Source: Novosphingobium sp. UBA6722 (GTDB taxonomy: Bacteria > Pseudomonadota > Alphaproteobacteria > Sphingomonadales > Sphingomonadaceae). Taken from it: DNA of 11,428 nt. Numbering within the stretch: the first letter of the stretch is position 1; the number at the start of each line of letters is the position of its first letter. The translations under genes were made by a program, and so were the position numbers. This document shows positions 5,761 to 11,428 of this stretch, piece by piece. Under the pieces are notes generated by a model. The model did not search any database. It worked only from the letters and a program-made list of their open reading frames with translations, and was not told the DNA's origin. The stretch is taken from assembly GCA_002454125.1 (NCBI GenBank), contig DKII01000008.1, forward strand, positions 1 to 11,428. Direction: 5' to 3'.

Positions 5761-6078
5761 TCAGACAACCACGGCCGTGCCGGTAACGCTGACCATCAGC
5801 ATCGAGCCGTTGGCGCCCAGTACTTCGTAATCGAGATCGACCCCGACCACGGCATTGCCGCCAAGACCGGCGGCAAACTGCTTCATCTCGTCCAGCGCCT
5901 GCAGCCGGGCGCGGGCCAGCACGTCCTCATAGGAACCCGAACGCCCGCCAACGATGTCGCGGATGCTGGCGAAGAGGTCGCGGAACATGTTGGCCCCGAC
6001 GATCACTTCGCCGGTGACAACGCCCAGATACTGCTGGACCGGACGGCCCTCGATCGTGGGGGTGGTGGTAACGATCAT
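5761..6078 (-). CDS. YbjQ/UPF0145-family protein
   Basis: 105 aa, matching the ~107 aa of the YbjQ (UPF0145) family, which folds as a small alpha/beta subunit forming a pentamer. Recognisable parts: MIVTTTPTIEGRPVQQYLG, the VTGEVIVGANMFRDLFASIRDIVGGRS block, a long helix with ARxxALDEM, then GGNAVVGVDLDYEVLG and a terminal strand. Members are often labelled as possible heavy-metal-binding proteins, but the role is not established and no metal ligand cluster is evident here. The start at 6078 is chosen over an in-frame ATG at 6123 because the family begins at MIVTTT and CAGGAGAG lies 6 bp upstream. It sits between gapR and yebC in the same direction. Confidence 0.88.
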   Translation of the reverse strand: MIVTTTPTIEGRPVQQYLGVVTGEVIVGANMFRDLFASIRDIVGGRSGSYEDVLARARLQALDEMKQFAAGLGGNAVVGVDLDYEVLGANGSMLMVSVTGTAVVV

Positions 6079-6144
6079 GCGGGGCTCTCCTGTTCCCGGT
6101 GGTGATGCACCAGAGATAGGCAATGAGTCCCGCTGATCAAGCGC

Positions 6145-6381
6145 TTACCCCAGGCCGAGCGCGGCCTTGTAGGTATCAAGGATTGCTTCCATCTCGGCCC
6201 GGTCATCGGGCTTCATCTTCCGCAGGCGAACGATCTGGCGCATGATCTTGGCGTCATAGCCCACGGCCTTGGCCTCGGCGTAGACATCGCGGATGTCGTC
6301 GGCGATGCCCTTCTTTTCCTCTTCCAGGCGTTCCACCCGTTCGATCAGCAGGCGCAGGCGGTCGTCGGTGGTTTCGGCCAT
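6145..6381 (-). CDS. gapR: GapR/DUF2312 nucleoid-associated protein
   Basis: 78 aa. The N-terminal two thirds form a charged coiled coil (LRLLIERVERLEEEKKGIADDIRDVYAEAK in register), followed by the DUF2312 hallmark GYDAKIMRQIVRLRKM (41-56) and a short C-terminal helix. The Caulobacter member, GapR, is a dimeric/tetrameric DNA clamp that binds overtwisted, AT-rich DNA ahead of polymerases and replisomes and supports topoisomerase action. The start at 6381 matches the family; the reading frame stays open further upstream but that extension is Arg-rich shadow sequence. GGAG lies 11 bp before the ATG. It follows DUF1244 by 44 bp and is probably cotranscribed with it. Confidence 0.92.
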   Translation of the reverse strand: MAETTDDRLRLLIERVERLEEEKKGIADDIRDVYAEAKAVGYDAKIMRQIVRLRKMKPDDRAEMEAILDTYKAALGLG

Positions 6382-6425
6382 TTGGGGGTAAGCTCCGGTA
6401 ACAGGGTGAATCGGTTGACCGGCTC

Positions 6426-6761
6426 TTAGGGGGCGGGGGCGTTCTTCTTCAAGCTCTCGGCCATGGCTTCGAGCTGGTCGGGCGTCGCTTCCCTGTGGAA
6501 ACGTTCCTTCCATTCGGCCGTCGGCATCCCGTGGATCACTTCGCGCGCACCTTCCTTGTCGTAGGGTGCGCCGGCATCGCGGATCCAATCAGCCAGGCAA
6601 TTGCGGCAAAAGCCTGCCAGGACCATCAGGTCGAGGTTCTGGGCATCGCTGCGGTGGCGCAGATGCCGTACCAGCCGACGAAAAGCAGCCGCGGCAACCG
6701 CATCGTCGAGCGATTCGAGGGGATCTGAGGGGTTCGCATTCGTATTTTCGGAACAGCTCAT
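6426..6761 (-). CDS. DUF1244 (SMc04008-like) family protein
   Basis: 111 aa. The core AFRRLVRHLRHRSDAQNLDL followed by MVLAGFCRNCLADW (46-59) and AREVIHGMPTAEWKERF is characteristic of DUF1244, a small helical family of unknown function. The C52-x2-C55 pair and nearby charged residues could bind a metal, but one CxxC alone is weak evidence. The start at 6761 is chosen because AAGGG lies 7 bp upstream; an ATG two codons earlier overlaps that SD, and the longer frame back to 6950 runs into pyk on the opposite strand. It is divergent from pyk (64-bp gap) and is the first gene of the minus-strand run. The pyk/DUF1244/DUF2312 neighbourhood recurs in other alphaproteobacteria to my knowledge. Confidence 0.88.
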   Translation of the reverse strand: MSCSENTNANPSDPLESLDDAVAAAAFRRLVRHLRHRSDAQNLDLMVLAGFCRNCLADWIRDAGAPYDKEGAREVIHGMPTAEWKERFHREATPDQLEAMAESLKKNAPAP

Positions 6762-6785
6762 GGGCATACCCTTGGGTTTTGGTGA

Positions 6786-6807
6786 CGCCTTTGCCATAGG
6801 CAAGGCG
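6786..6807. promoter_or_regulatory. Hairpin/inverted repeat in the DUF1244-pyk divergent region
   Basis: CGCC-TTGCC (6786-6795, one bulged T) pairs with GGCAA-GGCG (6799-6807) around an ATA loop: nine pairs in total. It lies 18 bp before the pyk ATG and 24 bp before the DUF1244 start. It could be an operator between the two promoters or a 5'-UTR stem just upstream of the pyk SD (AGAGGA, 6811-6816). No regulator is identified. Confidence 0.4.
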
Positions 6808-6825
6808 GACAGAGGAACAAACACA

Positions 6826-8283
6826 ATGGCTAAGTTCGATCCGCGCGGGCGCAAGATCAAGATTCTGGCGACACTGGGGCCTGCCAGCCGCAGCCCTGAA
6901 ATGATCGAGAAGCTTCTGCTCGCCGGGGCCGACGCCTTCCGCGTCAACATGAGCCACGGCGATCACGAAACCCACGCCCAAACCATCGCGGCGATCCGCG
7001 CGGTCGAAAAGGACCTGCACCGGCCGGTCGCGATCCTGTGCGACCTGCAGGGCCCCAAGCTGCGCGTCGGCCAGTTCAAGGATGGCAAGGCAGTGATCCG
7101 TCATTCGGGCCACTTCACGCTCGATCGCAATCCCGAACTGGGTGACGAAACCCGCGTCTGCCTGCCGCATCCCGAACTGTTCGCCGTGCTCAAGAAGGGT
7201 CAGCGCCTGCTGATCGACGACGGCAAGCTGCGGTTGAAAGTGATCGAGGCCAGCCAGGATGCAATCCTCTGCTCGGCCGAGGTTGGCGGGGTGATCATGG
7301 ACCGCAAGGGCGTGAACGTGCCCGATGCCGTCGTGCCGGTACCTGCGCTCACCGAAAAGGATCGGCGCGACCTGTCCTTTGCGCTGGAGCAGGGGGCAGA
7401 CTGGATTGCCCTGTCCTTCGTGCAGCGGCCCGAGGACGTCGCCGAGGCCCGCAAGCTAATGGGCGGATCGGCCACTTCACTGATGGCCAAGATCGAGAAA
7501 CCCGCCGCGATTGATCGGCTCGACGAGATCATCGAGCTGGCCGACGGGATCATGGTCGCGCGCGGCGACCTGGGGGTTGAGCTCAACCCCGAGGAAGTGC
7601 CGCCGATCCAGAAGCGGATTGTCGCCGCCACGCGCCGCTCGGGCAAGCCGGTGGTTGTGGCGACGCAGATGCTGGAATCGATGATCGAAAGCCCGGCCCC
7701 GACCCGTGCCGAAGTCTCGGACGTGGCCAATGCGGTCTATGACGGGGCGGATGCGGTGATGCTTTCGGCCGAAACCGCCAGCGGTGCCTGGCCGGTCGAA
7801 GCGGTGACGATCATGCACCGCATTGCCGGGCAGGTAGAGCGCGACCCCGGCTATCGCCAGCAGGTCAGCTTTGCCGAAGTCCTGCCCGATCGCACCACCG
7901 CCGATGCCCTGGCCCATTCCTGCGCTTCGATCGCGGAATCGCTGCCAATTGCCGGCGTGATCGTGTTCACGGGATCGGGCAGCACGGCCCGCCGTGTGGC
8001 GCGCGAACGCCCCGCCGCGCCGATGCTGGTGCTCACGCCATCGCAGAAGATCGCCCGCAAGCTCGCGCTGCTCTGGGGGGCCCATGCCGTCACCACCAAA
8101 GACATCGGCAGCTTTGAGGAAATGATCGCCAAGGGCAAGCGCATGGCCCTGCGCCACGGCTTCGGCACGGCCGGATCAAAGCTGATCGCCCTGGCGGGTG
8201 TGCCCTTCGGCACGCCGGGATCGACCAACCTGCTCCACGTCGTCACCCTGCAGGGCGACGAGCTGGACCGGCACAAAGGCTGA
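6826..8283 (+). CDS. pyk: Pyruvate kinase
   Basis: 485 aa, normal length. It converts phosphoenolpyruvate and ADP to pyruvate and ATP, the last step of lower glycolysis/Entner-Doudoroff. Motifs: substrate/ADP-binding ADAFRVNMSHG (Arg39, Asn41, Ser43); CDLQGPKLR (72-80); catalytic lysine in MAKIEKP (Lys222, Glu224); metal-binding Asp248 in ARGDLGVE; VATQMLESM with Thr280; then the C-terminal alpha/beta regulatory domain (~350-485) with VFTGSGSTAR. Lys78 occupies the position that is Glu117 in K+-dependent rabbit enzyme; family knowledge links Lys there to K+-independent catalysis. The frame is open upstream, but the ATG at 6826 has AGAGGA 9 bp before it and matches the family start. It converges with the acyl-CoA synthetase, with only 9 bp between the stops. 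Confidence 0.97.
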   Translation: MAKFDPRGRKIKILATLGPASRSPEMIEKLLLAGADAFRVNMSHGDHETHAQTIAAIRAVEKDLHRPVAILCDLQGPKLRVGQFKDGKAVIRHSGHFTLDRNPELGDETRVCLPHPELFAVLKKGQRLLIDDGKLRLKVIEASQDAILCSAEVGGVIMDRKGVNVPDAVVPVPALTEKDRRDLSFALEQGADWIALSFVQRPEDVAEARKLMGGSATSLMAKIEKPAAIDRLDEIIELADGIMVARGDLGVELNPEEVPPIQKRIVAATRRSGKPVVVATQMLESMIESPAPTRAEVSDVANAVYDGADAVMLSAETASGAWPVEAVTIMHRIAGQVERDPGYRQQVSFAEVLPDRTTADALAHSCASIAESLPIAGVIVFTGSGSTARRVARERPAAPMLVLTPSQKIARKLALLWGAHAVTTKDIGSFEEMIAKGKRMALRHGFGTAGSKLIALAGVPFGTPGSTNLLHVVTLQGDELDRHKG

Positions 8284-8292
8284 TTCCGGCGG

Positions 8293-10041
8293 CTAGTCGA
8301 ACAGCGCCTTCAGGTCCTTCTTGAGGATCTTGCCATTGGCGTTGCGCGGCAGGGTTTCAGACAGGAACAGGATCCGCACCGGCACCTTGAAAGCGGCGAG
8401 GCGGGCGCGCACCCAGTCCTGCAGCTCAGCCTCGGTCGCCGACTGGCCCGGCGTCAGGTGGACTACGGCGGCCGGTTCCTCGCCGAGCGTGCGGTGCGGG
8501 ATCCCCACCACCGCCGCATCCATTACCGCCGGGTGGTCGTAGAGCACGTTCTCGACCTCGGACGAGTAGATGTTCTCACCGCCCCGGATGACGATGTCCT
8601 TGGCCCGGTCGGCAATGTAGCAGAAGCCTTCCTCGTCGATCCAGGCGAGGTCACCGGTCCGCACCCAGCCGTCGATGAAGGTCGCCGCGGTCGCTTCGGG
8701 GTTGTTCCAATAGCCCTTCACGATCATCGGCCCATTGGCATAGAGCTCGCCAATCTGGCCTGGGGGCAGCGGGTTGCCGTCCTCATCCAGCACCTTGAGC
8801 TGCGCGACCGCGACTGGCGGGCCGCAGCTGGTCGGGCGGTTGAGATAGTCCTCGGCGGATAGTCCGGTAACGGTGGCCGTGGTCTCGGTCATGCCCCAGC
8901 CGTTGGCAGGCAGCGCGCCGAACACTTCGCGGATCTTGCGGACCAGGTCGGGTGCCGAGGGCGCGCCGCCATAGCCGATCGCTTCAAGCGAGGAGAGATC
9001 GTACTTCTCGCGCGCCGGATGCTCCAGCAGCTGCCAGGCGATGGTAGGCACGCCGCCAGTCGAATTGACCTTCTCGCGCTCGATGATCTGGAAGGCCTTT
9101 TCCGGCTCCCACTTGTACATGAAGATCATCGTGTGACCGGCCGCGATCGCCCCCATCATCGTCGCCGAACAGGCGGTCGCGTGGAACAGCGGGATGACCG
9201 TCAGCAGCACCTTGCGCGCGGGGTCAGGCAGCGCCTCGCCCCGTCGCAGCACTTGCCGCGCGGCACCATAGGCGCTGGAGAAGATGTTGGTGACGAAGTT
9301 GCGGTGCGTCCCCAGTGCCCCTTTGGGATTGCCGGTGGTGCCAGAGGTGTAGAGGATCGTTGCATCGTCATCGGCAGCAATGACAACATCCGGCAGATCC
9401 TGATCGGGCAAGGCACCCCAGTTTGACGAGGCTCCGATCACGCTTTCCAGCGTGGTCTCGCCGGCCGGCAGATCATCGCGGCGCGAAACGATGACCTGGG
9501 CCAGGTCCGGCAGTTCGGCGCGGTGCGGCAGGATCCGCTCCAGCCGCTCACCATCGCAGACCAGCACCTTGGCGCCCGAATGGGCCAGGCCATAGGCCAG
9601 CTCCGGCCCGGTCCACCAGGCGTTGAGCGGCACGCAGATCGCGCCGATGGTGACAGCGGCGAAGAACACCACCGGCCATTCCGGCAAGTTGCGCATCGCC
9701 AGCGCCACCCGGTCGCCCTTTTGCACGCCCAGCGACTGGAGGTGCCGACCAAAGGCGGCGACGGCCCGGAACCAGGCTTCGTAGGAGACCCGCTCGTCTT
9801 CGTAGATCAGGAAGGTCGCATCGCCATGGCTGCGGCCGATCCGCGCGAGGACTGCCAGGTTCTCCGGTGCATTCTTCCACACCCGGGTCGGCACGCCGCG
9901 GATATCGATAGTCTCATATTCGAACCGCGCCCCCGGCGCGCAGAGGATCGCCTCGCACTCCTCCAGACTGCGCGCCGGCCAGCCGGCCGGAATCCATTCC
10001 CTGAAACTGTCGCCAAGATGTTCGCTGCTTACTTCGCCCAT
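8293..10041 (-). CDS. AMP-forming fatty-acyl-CoA synthetase (ANL superfamily)
   Basis: 582 aa. It should activate a carboxylic acid, most likely a fatty acid, with ATP to an acyl-adenylate and then to acyl-CoA in the cytoplasm. ANL core motifs in order: YTSGTTGNPKG phosphate loop (231-241); PLFHATA (284-290); GYGGAPS (356-362); GWGMTETT (381-388); TGDLAWID (462-469) with the ribose-binding Asp464; DRAKDIVIRGGENIYSSEVE hinge (478-497); and PRNANGKILKK (565-575) with the adenylation lysine Lys571. An N-terminal ~60-residue extension (EECEAILCAPGARFE, then RVWKNAP) precedes the core. The chain length of the substrate cannot be read from the sequence. The ATG at 10041 has GGAGG 3 bp upstream. It follows yggS by 45 bp in the same direction, so cotranscription is likely. 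Confidence 0.93.
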   Translation of the reverse strand: MGEVSSEHLGDSFREWIPAGWPARSLEECEAILCAPGARFEYETIDIRGVPTRVWKNAPENLAVLARIGRSHGDATFLIYEDERVSYEAWFRAVAAFGRHLQSLGVQKGDRVALAMRNLPEWPVVFFAAVTIGAICVPLNAWWTGPELAYGLAHSGAKVLVCDGERLERILPHRAELPDLAQVIVSRRDDLPAGETTLESVIGASSNWGALPDQDLPDVVIAADDDATILYTSGTTGNPKGALGTHRNFVTNIFSSAYGAARQVLRRGEALPDPARKVLLTVIPLFHATACSATMMGAIAAGHTMIFMYKWEPEKAFQIIEREKVNSTGGVPTIAWQLLEHPAREKYDLSSLEAIGYGGAPSAPDLVRKIREVFGALPANGWGMTETTATVTGLSAEDYLNRPTSCGPPVAVAQLKVLDEDGNPLPPGQIGELYANGPMIVKGYWNNPEATAATFIDGWVRTGDLAWIDEEGFCYIADRAKDIVIRGGENIYSSEVENVLYDHPAVMDAAVVGIPHRTLGEEPAAVVHLTPGQSATEAELQDWVRARLAAFKVPVRILFLSETLPRNANGKILKKDLKALFD

Positions 10042-10086
10042 GATCCTCCGCGGCGGTCGCTGTGCCGCCTTGGGGGACAGGCTAGG

Positions 10087-10761
10087 TCAGCCGCGTGCGC
10101 CGAACAAGGCGGAACCGACGCGGACGTGCGTGGCGCCCAGCATGATTGCCGTTTCGAAATCGTCGGACATCCCCATCGACCGACCAGCCAGACCGTTGTC
10201 GGTCGCCAGCTTGTCCAGCAGAGCGAAGAACGGAGCGGGTTCGATCCCCAGCGGCGGCACGCACATCAGCCCGATAATCGGAATAGCCGCTGCCCGGGCC
10301 TCGGCCAGCAGGCTGGGCAGATCGGCAATCGCGCAGCCGCCCTTTTGCTCTTCGGCGCCGATATTGACCTGGACAAAGCACGGCACCTGCCGTCCGGTCT
10401 TGTCCATTGCCTTGCCGAGCGCGCTGACCAGCGAGGACCGATCGACCGAATGGATGCAATCGAACAGCGCGACCGCATCCTCGGCCTTGTTCGACTGGAG
10501 CTGGCCCACAAGGTGGAGTTCGATGCCGGCATTAGCCTCGCGCAGTGCGGGCCACTTCTCCGCCGCCTCCTGGACACGGTTCTCGCCAAACACGCGCTGG
10601 CCGGCGGCGATCAGCGGAGCGATCCGTTCGGCCGGATGGGTCTTGCTGACAGCGACCAGCGTCACGTCTTCGGCCTTGCGTCCGGCGATCTGCGCGGTGC
10701 GGGCGATACGGGTCTGAATATCGGCAAGCCCGGCGGCTGCTGCATTGGCTGGATCGGTCAT
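10087..10761 (-). CDS. yggS: YggS/PLPBP-family pyridoxal phosphate homeostasis protein
   Basis: 224 aa, normal length. The family has a single-domain alanine-racemase-like TIM barrel that binds PLP without known catalysis and buffers PLP and amino-acid/keto-acid pools. The PLP Schiff-base lysine is Lys40 in LVAVSKTHP. Other signatures: FGENRVQEAAEKW (58-70), ELHLVGQLQSNKA (81-93), VNIGAEEQKGG, GLMCVPP, the phosphate-binding SMGMSDDFETAI and the C-terminal VRVGSALFGAR. The ATG at 10761 is set by the family start; no SD is seen, and a -10-like CTATAGC lies only 8 bp upstream, so the mRNA may be nearly leaderless. It is divergent from the ThiE-like gene and upstream of the acyl-CoA synthetase. 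Confidence 0.95.
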   Translation of the reverse strand: MTDPANAAAAGLADIQTRIARTAQIAGRKAEDVTLVAVSKTHPAERIAPLIAAGQRVFGENRVQEAAEKWPALREANAGIELHLVGQLQSNKAEDAVALFDCIHSVDRSSLVSALGKAMDKTGRQVPCFVQVNIGAEEQKGGCAIADLPSLLAEARAAAIPIIGLMCVPPLGIEPAPFFALLDKLATDNGLAGRSMGMSDDFETAIMLGATHVRVGSALFGARG

Positions 10762-10769
10762 GGCGCGGT

Positions 10770-10777
10770 GCTATAGC
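10770..10777. promoter_or_regulatory. Palindromic -10 element shared by yggS and the ThiE-like gene
   Basis: GCTATAGC is a perfect palindrome in the 22-bp gap between the divergent starts. Each strand reads TATAGC, a fair sigma70 -10. The plus strand also has TG one base before it (TGC-TATAGC, extended -10). The start codons lie 6 bp (plus) and 8 bp (minus) beyond it, about where transcription would begin, which would make both messages leaderless or nearly so. No good -35 is seen on either side. Confidence 0.45.
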
Positions 10778-10783
10778 GATGCC

Positions 10784-11293
10784 GTGCCGCAAAAGAAGCC
10801 CTTGCCCAGAATCTGGCTGCTGAGCGATGCGCGCAACGACGCCGTGCTGGAACGGGCGCTCAAGCGCTTGCCGCGCGGCAGTGGTTTCGTGTTCCGCCAT
10901 TACGACCTGTCAGAGACCGAGCGACGGAGCCGATTTGCGGCACTGGCTCGGCTTGCCCGTTCGCGGGGTATCCGTGTGGTCCTGTCGGGCAGTTCGGCCC
11001 AGGCGCGGCGCTGGGGTGCGGACGGTTCTTATGGCGCGCATGCCGATGCCGCACTGGCGACTGCCCACTCGCTGCGCGAATTGCGGCGGGTACAGCGCGC
11101 CCAGGCAGTGCTGCTCTCTCCGGTCTTCCCGACGCGGTCCCATCCGGGCGGAAAGGTGCTTGGCGCGCTGCGGTTCCGGTTGCTTGCGGTCCGCTCACCC
11201 GTGCCAGTAATTGCCCTGGGCGGCATGAACCACGCCACTGCAAAGCGGCTAAAATGGCCGCGCTGGGCAGGTATCGACGCCTTTTTGCGCTGA
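10784..11293 (+). CDS. ThiE/TenI-family protein (thiamine phosphate synthase-like)
   Basis: 169 aa with a GTG start. The family is a TIM barrel; ThiE joins the thiazole and pyrimidine phosphates to thiamine phosphate. Conserved remnants: WLLSDARND (11-19), FVFRHY (35-40), a GADGSYGAH strand (78-86), AHS (95-97), SPVFPTRSHPG (112-122) and VIALGGMN (142-149) near the phosphate site. It is shorter than typical ThiE (~210 aa) and has lost some expected residues: the Lys of the Q-x-REK motif reads R-H-Y, and the NDxxxlA stretch is not recognisable. It may be a lineage-specific synthase or a non-catalytic relative. GTG 10784 is preferred because the ATG at 10760 would overlap the start codon of yggS and adds residues not seen in relatives. 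Confidence 0.8.
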   Translation: MPQKKPLPRIWLLSDARNDAVLERALKRLPRGSGFVFRHYDLSETERRSRFAALARLARSRGIRVVLSGSSAQARRWGADGSYGAHADAALATAHSLRELRRVQRAQAVLLSPVFPTRSHPGGKVLGALRFRLLAVRSPVPVIALGGMNHATAKRLKWPRWAGIDAFLR

Positions 11294-11320
11294 AGCGACT
11301 CGCCAGATTTCCAAGGATTC

Positions 11321-11350
11321 TTGACGCGGAGTCACCGGCAGGCGCATTAT
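11321..11350 (+). promoter_or_regulatory. Sigma70-type promoter of the last gene, with GANTC sites
   Basis: TTGACG (11321-11326) is a near-consensus -35, and CATTAT (11345-11350) an acceptable -10 with an 18-bp spacer. Transcription should begin near 11357, giving a ~19-nt leader with the SD AAGGGA. The -10 lies inside an inverted repeat GCGCAT-T-ATGCGC (11342-11354). Three GANTC sites surround it: GACTC 11297-11301, GATTC 11316-11320 and GAGTC 11329-11333, the last inside the spacer. In alphaproteobacteria GANTC is methylated by CcrM and read by GcrA. Confidence 0.6.
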
Positions 11351-11375
11351 GCGCGCCGAACGAAGGGAAGCATCC

Positions 11376-11428
11376 ATGGCAACACGGGCAGTCAGCGCGG
11401 GAACCCGCGGCGCGCAGGTCAACTGGCG
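11376..11428 (+). CDS. 5' end of an unidentified gene (partial)
   Basis: The ATG at 11376 opens a frame of 17 complete codons (MATRAVSAGTRGAQVNW) running off the window. It is supported by AAGGGA 7 bp upstream and a promoter 25 bp further up. The start is Ala/Arg/Gly-rich with no hydrophobic signal segment in the visible part. Too short to name a product. Confidence 0.65.
   Translation, partial: MATRAVSAGTRGAQVNW

Noticed and set aside
6382..6588. Upstream in-frame extension of gapR
   Set aside because: It runs through the DUF1244 gene in another frame with Arg/Gly-rich shadow sequence; the family starts at 6381.
9523..10776. 417-aa plus-strand ORF antisense to the acyl-CoA synthetase and yggS
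   Set aside because: Arg/His/Gln-rich shadow frame in high-GC DNA; both minus-strand genes are complete and have family motifs throughout.
11294..11333. Possible terminator after the ThiE-like gene (GACTC...GAGTC)
   Set aside because: The 5-bp arms are 27 bp apart with no T-run; the bases are better explained as GANTC sites and the next promoter.

Overview
The window looks like chromosomal core DNA from an alphaproteobacterium, most likely Sphingomonadales. GC is high (73% in 2581-2640, counted by hand). Supporting signs are a GapR/DUF2312 gene and a DUF1244 gene next to pyruvate kinase, a LexA box of the alphaproteobacterial GTTC-N7-GTTC type, clustered GANTC (CcrM-type) sites, a PEP-CTERM-like surface protein with a VPAPP motif, and a shortened ThiE-like protein. 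These family and lineage calls come from reading the sequence and general knowledge; no search was run.

Layout. 1-571 (+): the last codons of an upstream gene, then a 179-aa protein resembling DUF4304. 576-599: intrinsic terminator serving the minus strand. 624-1529 (-): Ser/Thr/Gly-rich exported protein with a PEP-CTERM-like anchor. 1530-1760: 231-bp non-coding gap with two small hairpins. 1761-6761 (-): nine minus-strand genes, in transcription order DUF1244, gapR, a YbjQ-type protein, yebC, ruvC, a small lipoprotein, ruvA, a low-GC putative lipoprotein, ruvB. 6826-8283 (+): pyruvate kinase, divergent from DUF1244. 8293-10041 (-): acyl-CoA synthetase, convergent with pyk. 10087-10761 (-): yggS. 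10784-11293 (+): ThiE/TenI-like protein, divergent from yggS. 11376 to the end (+): start of an unidentified gene behind a good promoter.

The ruvC/ruvA/ruvB genes make the Holliday-junction machine. The set is complete but broken up twice: a 110-aa lipoprotein lies between ruvC and ruvA, and a low-GC lipoprotein-like gene lies between ruvA and ruvB. ruvC overlaps yebC and has no ATG, GTG or TTG at the expected start; a CTG codon overlapping the yebC stop fits exactly. A LexA box lies just upstream of ruvA, so ruvA, the inserted gene and ruvB are probably an SOS-controlled unit separable from yebC-ruvC.

I found no phage, transposon, CRISPR, RNA gene or defence system. The most interesting signals are small: the non-canonical ruvC start, the LexA box, the interrupted ruv locus with a dispersed-repeat-like element, a palindromic -10 element shared by yggS and the ThiE-like gene, and three GANTC sites around the last promoter.
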